Below are positions 54,412-62,799 of a stretch of 64,000 bases of DNA, in pieces; positions within the stretch are counted from its first letter, which is position 1, and each line of letters begins with the position of its first letter. Origin of the DNA: Niallia sp052318935 (GTDB taxonomy: Bacteria; Bacillota; Bacilli; Bacillales; Cytobacillaceae); assembly GCA_052318935.1 (NCBI GenBank), contig JBQRKO010000006.1, one strand, 5' to 3'. A program made the position numbers and the translations under genes. Under the pieces are notes generated by a model, which did not search any database, was not told the origin of the DNA, and saw only the letters and a list, made by a program, of their open reading frames with translations.

Positions 54412-54470
54412 AGTGAAATAGATTATAAAATAAACAAAAAGATAAATAAATAGTGAAATAATTTATAAAA
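54412..54470. promoter_or_regulatory. direct repeats upstream of the hutU operon
   Basis: AGTGAAATAGATTATAAAA (54412-54430) and AGTGAAATAATTTATAAAA (54452-54470) are a 17 of 19 direct repeat, 40 bases (about four helix turns) apart, 78 bases before hutU. This is the geometry of an AraC-family activator site. Confidence 0.5.
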
Positions 54471-54547
54471 AAATCATTATATTATAATCCGAATATTAAG
54501 TTATTTGTACTAAAATTACTATAACAAAATACAGGAGGTAAAGTTAT

Positions 54548-56209
54548 ATGAAGACGATATCTGAAGAGAAAGTAGTGCGTTATCGAGGAACAACTTTAAA
54601 TACAAAAGGCTGGGAGCAGGAGGCTGTTCTTAGAATGTTAATGAACAACTTAGATCCAGAAGTTGCTGAGCATCCAGAAAAGCTGGTTGTGTATGGTGGA
54701 ATCGGAAAAGCAGCAAGAAATTGGGAATCGTTTGATCAAATTGTGGCTTCATTAAAAGAGCTAGAAAAAAACGAAACATTACTTATTCAATCAGGAAAAC
54801 CGGTAGCCATCTTTAAAACACATGAAGCAGCACCGCGTGTTCTTCTGGCGAATTCAAATATTGTTCCTGCATGGGCCAATTGGGATACTTTTCATGAGCT
54901 CGACAAAAAGGGGCTGATGATGTATGGGCAAATGACAGCTGGAAGCTGGATTTATATTGGCAGCCAAGGAATTGTACAAGGTACGTATGAAACATTTGCT
55001 GAGTGTGCAAAGCAGCATTTTAATGGCAATCTAGCAGGAACGATTACAGTAACAGCAGGATTAGGCGGAATGGGCGGCGCGCAGCCTTTAGCGGTTACGA
55101 TGGCAGGCGGAGTGGTAATTGGAATTGACGTAGATAGAAGCCGCATCGAAAAGCGTATAGAAACCCGTTATTGTGATGTCCTTTCCGAATCACTTGATGA
55201 GGCTATTACTCTAGCAGAAGAAGCTAAAAAAGCAGGAAAGCCGCTTTCGATCGGATTGCTTGGCAATGCTGCTGAAGTGCTGCCTGAAATGATTAAACGA
55301 GGTTTTATTCCGGAAATTGTAACAGATCAAACTTCTGCACATGATCCATTAAACGGCTATCTTCCGATTGGATTGTCTATGGAAGAAGGCGCAACACTTC
55401 GTGTGCAAAATCCAAAAGAATATATTAAACAATCAAAATCCAGCATGGCTGTACACGTTCAGGCAATGCTGGAGATGCAAAAGCAAGGTGCGGTTGCATT
55501 TGATTACGGGAACAATATCCGACAAGTGGCCTTTGATGAAGGAGTAGAAAATGCTTTTGATTTTCCGGGATTTGTTCCAGCTTACATTCGACCTCAGTTT
55601 TGTGAAGGAAAAGGACCGTTTCGCTGGGTAGCGTTATCAGGTGATCCAGAAGATATTTATAAGACTGATGAAGTTATCTTAAGAGAGTTTGCTGATAATA
55701 AGCACCTTTGCAACTGGATTAAGATGGCAAGAGAAAAAATTGAGTTTCAAGGGCTGCCTGCACGTATTTGCTGGCTTGGGTATGGAGAAAGAGCACGTTT
55801 TGGAAAAATTATTAATGACATGGTTGCTTCTGGAGAACTTTCAGCACCAATTGTTATTGGACGCGACCACTTAGATGCAGGTTCTGTAGCTTCACCAAAC
55901 CGCGAAACAGAAGCAATGAAAGATGGAAGTGATGCAATAGCGGATTGGCCTATTTTAAATGCATTAGTAAATACGGCTGCCGGTGCAAGCTGGGTTTCTG
56001 TTCATCATGGGGGCGGCGTAGGAATGGGCTATTCTCTTCATGCTGGAATGGTTGTCGTTGCTGACGGTACGGAAGAAGCAGCTGCACGACTTGAACGGGT
56101 TTTAACAACAGATCCTGGTATGGGCGTTGTTCGACATGTAGATGCTGGATACGATTTAGCTATTCAAACTGCTAAAGAAAAAAATATGAATATTCCAACT
56201 ATAAAATAA
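54548..56209 (+). CDS. hutU: urocanase family protein (HutU), possibly thiourocanate hydratase
   Basis: A 553-residue urocanase homologue: GGIGKAARNWE at 50-60, MYGQMTAGSWIYIGSQGIVQGT near 125-146, TAGLGGMGGAQP at 169-180 for NAD binding, DQTSAHDPLNGYLP, and the catalytic Cys408 in LPARICWLG. All the usual residues are present, so hydration of urocanate is chemically expected; thiourocanate hydratase of the ergothioneine pathway belongs to the same family, and context favours it. CAGGAGG precedes the ATG. First gene of a five-gene run. Confidence 0.88.
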   Translation: MKTISEEKVVRYRGTTLNTKGWEQEAVLRMLMNNLDPEVAEHPEKLVVYGGIGKAARNWESFDQIVASLKELEKNETLLIQSGKPVAIFKTHEAAPRVLLANSNIVPAWANWDTFHELDKKGLMMYGQMTAGSWIYIGSQGIVQGTYETFAECAKQHFNGNLAGTITVTAGLGGMGGAQPLAVTMAGGVVIGIDVDRSRIEKRIETRYCDVLSESLDEAITLAEEAKKAGKPLSIGLLGNAAEVLPEMIKRGFIPEIVTDQTSAHDPLNGYLPIGLSMEEGATLRVQNPKEYIKQSKSSMAVHVQAMLEMQKQGAVAFDYGNNIRQVAFDEGVENAFDFPGFVPAYIRPQFCEGKGPFRWVALSGDPEDIYKTDEVILREFADNKHLCNWIKMAREKIEFQGLPARICWLGYGERARFGKIINDMVASGELSAPIVIGRDHLDAGSVASPNRETEAMKDGSDAIADWPILNALVNTAAGASWVSVHHGGGVGMGYSLHAGMVVVADGTEEAAARLERVLTTDPGMGVVRHVDAGYDLAIQTAKEKNMNIPTIK

Positions 56210-56224
56210 AAAGGTTGAGATAAT

Positions 56225-57505
56225 ATGACTGAAATTTTATATATTAAACGATCTTCACAAGTAATTACAGTAAATGAAGGCAGTACTAGGCCCAAAAGTG
56301 GTCAGGAAATGTCTGAAATTGGTGTAATTGAAAATGGGAGTGTTGTAGTAGAAGGTGAACAAATCACCTTTGTAGGTTCAGATGCTAAAGCTGAGGAATA
56401 CGTTAGTACTTTAAACGGCCCAGTAACTATTATAAATGCTGAAGGGAAAGTATTAACTCCTGGATTAATTGATCCTCATACTCATATTGTTTTTGCGGGG
56501 AGCCGTGAAAAAGAATTAGAAATGCGCCTAAAAGGTGCAAAATATATTGATATTTTAAAAGCAGGTGGCGGTATTTTACAAACTACCACTAAAACGAGAG
56601 AAGCTACTGAGGAGCAGTTAATTGAAGAATCGAAGAAGCGTTTGAATCGTTTTCTTCAATATGGAGTAACGACTATTGAAGCAAAAAGTGGATATGGATT
56701 GACAGTAGAAGATGAATTAAAACAACTAAGAGCTGCTAAAAGACTAAATGAACAGCATCCTATTGATCTTATTTCTACTTTTATGGGAGCTCATGCAGTA
56801 CCAGTTGAATACAAAGAAGATCCTGATAAATTTGTGCAACTTGTGGTGGAAGAAATGCTTCCACAAGTTGCACAGGAAAAACTAGCAGAGTTTTGTGATG
56901 TGTTTTGTGAAGAAGGTGTATTTACGGTTGAACAGTCTGAATACATTCTCGAAGAAGGAAAAAAACTGGGGTTGGCGCCAAAAATCCATGCGGATGAGAT
57001 TGTCCAATTTGGCGGTGCAGAACTAGCAGCAAAAGTAGGAGCTGTATCGGCCGATCATTTGTTGCAAGCTTCAGATAATGGAATTCGTCAAATGGCAGAG
57101 AAAGGTGTTATTGCTGTTCTACTTCCCGGTACTGCTTTCTTCCTAATGGCAGAACCAGCAAATGCTAGAAAAATGATTGAAGCTGGAGTTCCAGTAGCTC
57201 TTTCAACGGATCGAAACCCAGGTTCATCACCTACTGAGTCATTGCCGTTTATTATGAATTTAGCTTGTCTTACAATGAAAATGACTCCAGAAGAAGTTTT
57301 AACAGCTTGTACGATTAATGCGGCGTATGCCATTAATAAAGCAAACGAAATTGGAAGTATTGAGATTGGCAAGAAAGCAGACCTTGTTTTATTTGATGCG
57401 GTCAATTATCAAACGCTTCAGTATAATTATGCCGTTAATCTTGTTGATACAGTAGTGAAAAATGGAAAAGTGGTTGTAGAAGGTGGGGCTATTATTGACA
57501 ATTAA
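56225..57505 (+). CDS. hutI: imidazolonepropionase family amidohydrolase (HutI-like)
   Basis: A 426-residue HutI homologue: metal ligands in DPHTHIVFAGSR (His85, His87), KSGYGLTVEDEL near 154, the His in KIHADEIVQFGGAE near 254, and STDRNPGSSPTE near 327-338. In common HutI proteins the residue after that Asp is usually Phe or another neutral residue; here it is Arg330, close to the metal Asp329. This may signal another ring substrate, for example the hydantoin or thiohydantoin propionate of ergothioneine breakdown. It is 15 bases after hutU. Confidence 0.85.
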   Translation: MTEILYIKRSSQVITVNEGSTRPKSGQEMSEIGVIENGSVVVEGEQITFVGSDAKAEEYVSTLNGPVTIINAEGKVLTPGLIDPHTHIVFAGSREKELEMRLKGAKYIDILKAGGGILQTTTKTREATEEQLIEESKKRLNRFLQYGVTTIEAKSGYGLTVEDELKQLRAAKRLNEQHPIDLISTFMGAHAVPVEYKEDPDKFVQLVVEEMLPQVAQEKLAEFCDVFCEEGVFTVEQSEYILEEGKKLGLAPKIHADEIVQFGGAELAAKVGAVSADHLLQASDNGIRQMAEKGVIAVLLPGTAFFLMAEPANARKMIEAGVPVALSTDRNPGSSPTESLPFIMNLACLTMKMTPEEVLTACTINAAYAINKANEIGSIEIGKKADLVLFDAVNYQTLQYNYAVNLVDTVVKNGKVVVEGGAIIDN

Positions 57506-58757
57506 AAATCTTTGCATCAATACTGCCCGACTGAAAAATAACATTGAAGAACTTGGACAATTTGGAAAGAATGATAAAGGTGGCCTTGATAGGACTACCT
57601 TTACTCCTTCTGAATTAGAAGCAAGAGACTGGCTAAAAAAACAACTGCATGCTTTAAAGCTAGCTGTAAGAGTAGATCAAGCGGCAAATATATGGGCAAA
57701 GCGTGTTGGAGAAGATGAAGCACTCCCTAGTATCGCATTTGGATCGCATATTGATACGGTCCCGAATGGTGGGAAATATGATGGAGCTTTAGGAGTATTA
57801 ATTGCTCTTGAAATAATGAAGGTGCTGGAAGAAAATCAAATTTCAACACGTCACCCGCTAGAATTGGTTTCTTTTAGTGCGGAAGAGCCGAATCCTTTTG
57901 GTTTATCCACCTTTGGCAGCCGTGCAATCAGTGGAAAGTTAAAGCAGGAGAATATTACACATGTAACAGACTCAGAAGGAACAAAGTTAACCGATGCCTT
58001 AAGAAGCGCTGGTGGGGATCCAGAAAATTTTAATAAATCCCTACGTAAATCAACAGAGTTAAGTGCATTTTTAGAGGTGCATATTGAACAAGGAAAAAGG
58101 CTGTTAACTCGTTCAATTCCTGTTGGAATAGTAACCGCTATTACAGGGATTTACCGTGAGGAAATATCCGTATATGGAGAAGCAAACCATGCTGGCACTA
58201 CTATTATGGAAGATAGAAAAGATGCTTTGCCAGCAGCCTCAGAGATTATTCTGGCATTGGAAAGCATTGGACGTAATCATCCTTCTACTGAAGTAGTTGG
58301 AACGATCGGAAAGATAGAGGTTATTCCTAACGCACCGAATATTATACCTGAAAAAGTAAACATGGTTTTAGAAATTAGAGGTAAGTTGTCATCAGAGATT
58401 TATGAAGTAGTAGAAGAATTAAACGCTCATTTTAAGAGAATACAAGAAAGTCGGCCCGTTCAGATAGAGCGGAATATTATTTTAGACCAATCTCCCGCTC
58501 CTATGGATGAAACGGTTATTAAAACGCTTCAAAAATGTGCGGAATCATTAAACTATCCTTCTTATTTGCTTGGAAGCATGGCAGGGCACGATGCTACACA
58601 TATGGCGTCTTTAACGAAAAGCGGGATGTTATTTGTTCCAAGTTTAGAAGGAAAAAGTCACTGTCCGGAAGAAGAAAGCCGAATGGAAGATATTGAAAAA
58701 GTGGCGAATGTGTTATTGCAGACGATTCTTTTATTAGATCAAAAACTTGATATATAA
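57495..58757 (+). CDS. M20-family amidase, N-carbamoyl-L-amino-acid hydrolase type
   Basis: About 420 residues from TTG 57495, which has GAAGGTGGGG upstream and overlaps the hutI stop by 11 bases. M20/AllC-type metal motifs: FGSHIDTVPNGGKYDGALG, SFSAEEPNPFGLSTFGSRA, LEVHIEQGKRL, HAGTTIMEDRKDALPAA, GMLFVPSLEGKSHCPEE. The family hydrolyses N-carbamoyl (or formyl) amino acids. In this operon N-carbamoyl-L-glutamate is the natural guess; it stands where HutG would be in a histidine operon. Confidence 0.85.
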   Translation: MTIKNLCINTARLKNNIEELGQFGKNDKGGLDRTTFTPSELEARDWLKKQLHALKLAVRVDQAANIWAKRVGEDEALPSIAFGSHIDTVPNGGKYDGALGVLIALEIMKVLEENQISTRHPLELVSFSAEEPNPFGLSTFGSRAISGKLKQENITHVTDSEGTKLTDALRSAGGDPENFNKSLRKSTELSAFLEVHIEQGKRLLTRSIPVGIVTAITGIYREEISVYGEANHAGTTIMEDRKDALPAASEIILALESIGRNHPSTEVVGTIGKIEVIPNAPNIIPEKVNMVLEIRGKLSSEIYEVVEELNAHFKRIQESRPVQIERNIILDQSPAPMDETVIKTLQKCAESLNYPSYLLGSMAGHDATHMASLTKSGMLFVPSLEGKSHCPEEESRMEDIEKVANVLLQTILLLDQKLDI

Positions 58758-58770
58758 AGGAGATATGAAC

Positions 58771-60096
58771 ATGAGTGTTTTATATATTGCTGATTCTATA
58801 TACGTAAATAATCAGTTTAAAAATGATCAAGGAATCTATGTAATGAATGGAATAATTAAAGAAATAGGGCCCAAAAACAAATTGCTGGAAAAGTATAGAG
58901 GAGTTCAAATCGTTGATTGGAAAGGAAAAGCAATTTTACCTGGAACGATTAATGCCCATAATCATTCCTTTCAAAGCCTATTGAGAGGGATTGCAGTTGA
59001 CCGTCCATTTCTAGAGTGGCGTGACCAGGCACTTTATCGCTATACACCATTTTTAGATGAAGAAGCAATCTACACTGGAGCGTTATTTGCGTTTGGAGAA
59101 ATGCTAAAATATGGCGTAACAACAGTAAGTGACTTCTTTTATGTGCATAATGGCGGAACGGCTACAGATGAAGCTGTTATTCAAGCTGCCAAGGATTTGG
59201 GAATTCGTCTCGTTTTTGCGCGTACAATGTATGACTGGGATGGTGCTCCTAAAAGTTATCGTGAAACGGTTAGTGAGGCAGTAGATAGAACTAGGCAATT
59301 AGCGATTAAATATCAGGGAGATCCGATGGTATCTATACAGCCAGCACCGCATAGTCCGCATGCAGCATCTCCTGAAATGATTAAAGCTGGCCATCGTTTG
59401 GCAAAAGAATTAGGTACGCCATTTCATATTCATGTTGCAGAAGAAACATTTGAAGTAGATGAAACTCTTGAAAAGTATGGGTTAAGACCTGTTCATTATT
59501 TAGATTCACTAGGAGTTGTTGATGAAAGCATGATTGCCATCCATCTTGTTTGGCTGGATGATAGCGAAATCGAATTATTGGGACGAAAAAAAGCTGCTTT
59601 AGCCTATTGTCCTTCGAGTAATATGTTTTTATCAGACGGTGTGACTCGTATTCCTGATTTACTTCAAGCAGGCGTACGCATCTCATTAGGATCCGATGGA
59701 GCTTGCAGTAATAATCGTATTAGTATTTTTGAAGAAATGAGAATGTGTTCTCTTCTTCAAAAGGTAACTCGATTAGATGGAACATGTATAAATGCCAAGC
59801 AGGTGTATGATATGGGTACGAAAGTAGGAGCTGAGCTACTGAACCTTCCTACAGGAGAAATTCGTGAAGGATTGAAAGCTGATTTTGTCACTTTAGATAT
59901 AAATGATCTTTCTCTTTCGCCTAAGTCAGAATTATTTGCGAATGTGGTTTATTCCCTTCAGCCAAATGCCATTATTGACGTAATTGTAGATGGGAAGCTG
60001 ATCGTAGAAAACCGAAAAATCACAACTGTTTCTGAACAAAGCATCGTCAATCGAGTGGATAGCTTAATGGAAAAGTGGAAGAGCGTAACAAAATGA
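58771..60096 (+). CDS. TRZ/ATZ-type metal-dependent amidohydrolase
   Basis: About 441 residues from ATG 58771, 8 bases after AAAGGAG (an ATG at 58765 is too close). Amidohydrolase superfamily: metal ligands AHNHSFQ, HIHVAEE, AIHLVWL and SLGSDGACSNN, plus TVSDFFYVHNG and CPSSNMFLSDG, like the chlorohydrolase/deaminase (SsnA, AtzB) group and distantly HutF. It could act as the desulfhydrase step on the thiohydantoin of ergothioneine, or as a deiminase in a histidine-type route. Confidence 0.8.
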   Translation: MSVLYIADSIYVNNQFKNDQGIYVMNGIIKEIGPKNKLLEKYRGVQIVDWKGKAILPGTINAHNHSFQSLLRGIAVDRPFLEWRDQALYRYTPFLDEEAIYTGALFAFGEMLKYGVTTVSDFFYVHNGGTATDEAVIQAAKDLGIRLVFARTMYDWDGAPKSYRETVSEAVDRTRQLAIKYQGDPMVSIQPAPHSPHAASPEMIKAGHRLAKELGTPFHIHVAEETFEVDETLEKYGLRPVHYLDSLGVVDESMIAIHLVWLDDSEIELLGRKKAALAYCPSSNMFLSDGVTRIPDLLQAGVRISLGSDGACSNNRISIFEEMRMCSLLQKVTRLDGTCINAKQVYDMGTKVGAELLNLPTGEIREGLKADFVTLDINDLSLSPKSELFANVVYSLQPNAIIDVIVDGKLIVENRKITTVSEQSIVNRVDSLMEKWKSVTK

Positions 60097-60169
60097 GTCT
60101 TTCTTTCGGTATGAGTGTCGTGATAAAGCAATAGCTTCAAAAATCTTCAAGGAAATTCAACAAATTTCT

Positions 60170-60832
60170 TTGAAAATAGGAGAAGATTTTGCTGCTATTA
60201 ATAAAGGGGCGAGGATAATATCTTACTCAGTAAGAACCATTAAAAAAGAAGATCAAACTATAAATTTATGGACAGGCGGAACAACAACAGAGCTAGCTAT
60301 TTTTCCTGAAAATACAGATTATTACAAACAAAATTTCTTATGGCGACTAAGTGTTGCAACAATTGATGAAGAAGAGTCTTTGTTTACTTCCTTACCCGGT
60401 GTCCAGAGAATCACCATGATAATAAATGGTGAAATGCACTTGGAACATGCTGGACATTATCGGAAATTTTTAAAACCATTTGATCAAGATACTTATAAAG
60501 GAGAATGGACTACCCGGAGCAAAGGAAAAGTAAAGGATTTTAATATAATGTTAAGAAATAATTATCAGGCGGAAATGGAAACGATAAATCTTGAAGCTGG
60601 TACACAAAGAGTTTTTAATCTTAAAAATAAATCTTCCTTTGATAAAGTAACAGACTTTGTTTATTGTATACAAAGCAAAGTTAGAATAAGAATTTCTGAA
60701 GAAAAACCATTGGTGTTGCAAGAAGGAGATTTATTGCTAATAAACAGAAATGTAAAAGAAGAATGGAATATTGACTTATATAACCAGGGCAATGAAAAAC
60801 TAACATTAATTAAAGGCGAGATATTTATTTAG
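60170..60832 (+). CDS. hutD: HutD family protein, uncertain start
   Basis: A 220-residue HutD (PF05962): WTGGTTTELAIFPE, NFLWRLSVATIDEEESLFTSLPGV, LKPFDQDTYKGEWTT, KGKVKDFNIMLRNN, and a cupin-like C-terminus. HutD has no fixed enzymatic role; it is thought to bind a hut intermediate. TTG 60170 is the only standard start in frame before the WTGG core but lacks a good ribosome site; AAAGGGGCGAGG at 60203-60214 lies downstream of it with no usual start after it. Last gene of the operon. Confidence 0.75.
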   Translation: MKIGEDFAAINKGARIISYSVRTIKKEDQTINLWTGGTTTELAIFPENTDYYKQNFLWRLSVATIDEEESLFTSLPGVQRITMIINGEMHLEHAGHYRKFLKPFDQDTYKGEWTTRSKGKVKDFNIMLRNNYQAEMETINLEAGTQRVFNLKNKSSFDKVTDFVYCIQSKVRIRISEEKPLVLQEGDLLLINRNVKEEWNIDLYNQGNEKLTLIKGEIFI

Positions 60833-60887
60833 TAGTAAAATATTTAATTCCATGACCATTATATGAAAATTTCTATTTTATAAACAT

Positions 60888-60919
60888 GAAACCCTTACTT
60901 GTTCGGTAAGGGTTTTTAA
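60888..60919 (+). terminator. intrinsic terminator of the hutU-hutD operon
   Basis: AAACCCTTAC (60889-60898) pairs with GTAAGGGTTT (60906-60915), then T. Confidence 0.85.
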
Positions 60920-60988
60920 GTGTTCACGGTGTTTATTTAGAATGAATAAGGACACTGTATAAGGGAATATTAAAAAAAGAAAAATTTA

Positions 60989-61114
60989 TTGTGAAAATCA
61001 TCACAAAAAGATTGTATAAAATAAAATAATATGTATAATTAAATTATGAACATTTTGTGAATGGAATCACAATATATGTGATTGTTTTCACTATATAAGT
61101 GAATATTTTCACAA
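60989..61114. promoter_or_regulatory. cluster of Rex operators upstream of nox
   Basis: Four Rex-like sites: TTGTGAAAATCATCACAA (60989-61006), TTGTGAATGGAATCACAA (61055-61072), TGTGATTGTTTTCACT (61077-61092) and AAGTGAATATTTTCACAA (61097-61114). Such a dense array suggests tight NADH/NAD-dependent repression. Confidence 0.85.
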
Positions 61115-61154
61115 TCGCTTAATGTTTAAATTCATTACAAAAGGAGCTTTTTAA

Positions 61155-62525
61155 ATGAAAGTAATTGTAATTGGATGTACTCATGCAGGAACAGCAGCAG
61201 TTAAGACATTAGCAAAATTAAACCAGAATATAGAGATTACTGTATATGAGAAAAATAATAATGTATCTTTTTTATCATGTGGCATTGCATTGTATGTTGG
61301 AGGAGTAGCAAAAGATGTCAGCCAATTGTTTTACTCTTCTCCGGATGAATTAACATCTCTTGGTGCTCAAATGTTTATGGAGCATGAGGTATTAGAGGTA
61401 GATACGGATAAAAAACAAGTTGTCGTAAAGGATTTAAAAACAGGCGAACAAAAAGTGGATAGCTATGATAAATTAGTGATGACAACAGGCTCTTGGCCAA
61501 TAATTCCTCCGATTGAAGGAATTAAATTAGATAATATTTTATTATCCAAAAATTACAACCAGGCAAATGAGATAATCGAAAAAGCAAAAGACATCCAAAA
61601 AATAACCGTTATTGGCGCCGGATATATTGGAGTTGAGCTTGTAGAAGCGTTTAAGCTAAACGGAAAAGAAGTGACATTAATAGACGGAGTAGATCGAATA
61701 TTAAACAAGTATTTAGATAAAGAATTTACCGATATAGTTGAGGAAGAATTCAGCAATCAAAATATTCAATTAGCGCTTAACCAAACGGTAACAAAATTTG
61801 AAGGAAATGAACAAGGCAAAGTAACAAAAGTAGTGACAACAAAGGGAGAGTATGAAACGGATCTTGTTATATTATGTGTTGGTTTCCGTCCAAACACAGG
61901 ATTATTAGCAGGCAAGGTGGATTTGCTTCCAAACGGTGCAATCAAAATCAATGAGTATATGCAATCAAGCAATCCAGATATATATGCAGCAGGAGACAGC
62001 TGTGCGGTGAATTATAATCCAACAGGAGAAAAAGTGTATATTCCACTGGCAACAAATGCTGTAAGAATGGGAACGCTTGTCGGCTATAACATTGCTGGGA
62101 AGCCGTTAAAATATTTAGGTACGCAAGGTACGTCTGGACTGCATATTTTTGGATGGAGCATGGCTTCAACTGGATTAACGGAAATTACGGCAAAATCGAA
62201 TAATATTCCTTATGAAATGGTGGAAGTAGTAGAAAATAATCGCCCAGAATTTATGCCAACCTTTGAGGAAATACGTTTAAAAGTATTGTACCATCAAGAA
62301 ACAAGACATATAATCGGAGCGCAAATTATATCAAAAGCCGATATGACGCAAATGATGAACACATTATCTGTTTGTATACAAACAAAAATGACCATTGATG
62401 AGCTAGGCTTTACTGATTTCTTCTTCCAGCCACATTTTAATAAACCGTGGAACACATTAAATCAAGCTGGTCTATTAGCGGTAGCAGAAAGGGAAGAAGC
62501 AGAACAAAAAGCGGTGCATATATAA
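61155..62525 (+). CDS. nox: water-forming NADH oxidase
   Basis: A 456-residue Nox of the pyridine nucleotide-disulfide family: His10, redox-active Cys42 in SFLSCGIALYVGG (single Cys, which cycles as sulfenic acid), NADH motif VIGAGYIGVELVEAF near 155, and FAD motif DIYAAGDSCAVN near 275. It oxidises NADH with O2 to water, restoring NAD without ATP. AAAGGAGC precedes the ATG. Upstream Rex sites and the Rex-controlled ldh operon make one redox regulon. Peroxide-forming or CoA-disulfide reductase activity is possible in this family but less likely. Confidence 0.9.
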   Translation: MKVIVIGCTHAGTAAVKTLAKLNQNIEITVYEKNNNVSFLSCGIALYVGGVAKDVSQLFYSSPDELTSLGAQMFMEHEVLEVDTDKKQVVVKDLKTGEQKVDSYDKLVMTTGSWPIIPPIEGIKLDNILLSKNYNQANEIIEKAKDIQKITVIGAGYIGVELVEAFKLNGKEVTLIDGVDRILNKYLDKEFTDIVEEEFSNQNIQLALNQTVTKFEGNEQGKVTKVVTTKGEYETDLVILCVGFRPNTGLLAGKVDLLPNGAIKINEYMQSSNPDIYAAGDSCAVNYNPTGEKVYIPLATNAVRMGTLVGYNIAGKPLKYLGTQGTSGLHIFGWSMASTGLTEITAKSNNIPYEMVEVVENNRPEFMPTFEEIRLKVLYHQETRHIIGAQIISKADMTQMMNTLSVCIQTKMTIDELGFTDFFFQPHFNKPWNTLNQAGLLAVAEREEAEQKAVHI

Positions 62526-62578
62526 GAAAGGGCGGTTAGATAAACATTTGTTATAAGCTAAACAACTGTTTATTCCAA

Positions 62579-62618
62579 TAAAAAGGGAACTCCTATATAT
62601 TAGGAAGTCCCTTTTGTA
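62579..62618 (+). terminator. intrinsic terminator of nox
   Basis: AAAAGGGA and TCCTA pair with TAGGA and TCCCTTTT around 62581-62613, then T-rich. Confidence 0.8.
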
Positions 62619-62629
62619 TTTTTTATAGG

Positions 62630-62778
62630 AATCTTAAAGACACAATCGAAAAAAAAGAGAAGATTTGTCTAATAGAAGGCATCTCAAGGACAAAATCAAG
62701 GGAAAAAGAGAAGATTTGTCTAATAGAAGGTGTCTCAAAGACAAAATCAAGGAAAATAAACCAAGTTTTGTCCTAGTA
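62630..62778. repeat. tandem repeat, 51-bp unit, nearly three copies
   Basis: Units of 51 bases start near 62630, 62681 and 62732. The shared run AGATTTGTCTAATAGAAGG recurs at 62661 and 62712; TCTCAAnGACAAAATCAAGG opens units two and three. The third unit is shorter and diverged. Non-coding. Confidence 0.8.
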
Positions 62779-62799
62779 CCATAATTGAATATTTTACAA

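Noticed and set aside
49647..60832. Plain histidine-utilization operon
   Set aside because: The HutH homologue lacks the MIO triad and two further catalytic residues, HutG is absent, and a betaine-type carrier is present.
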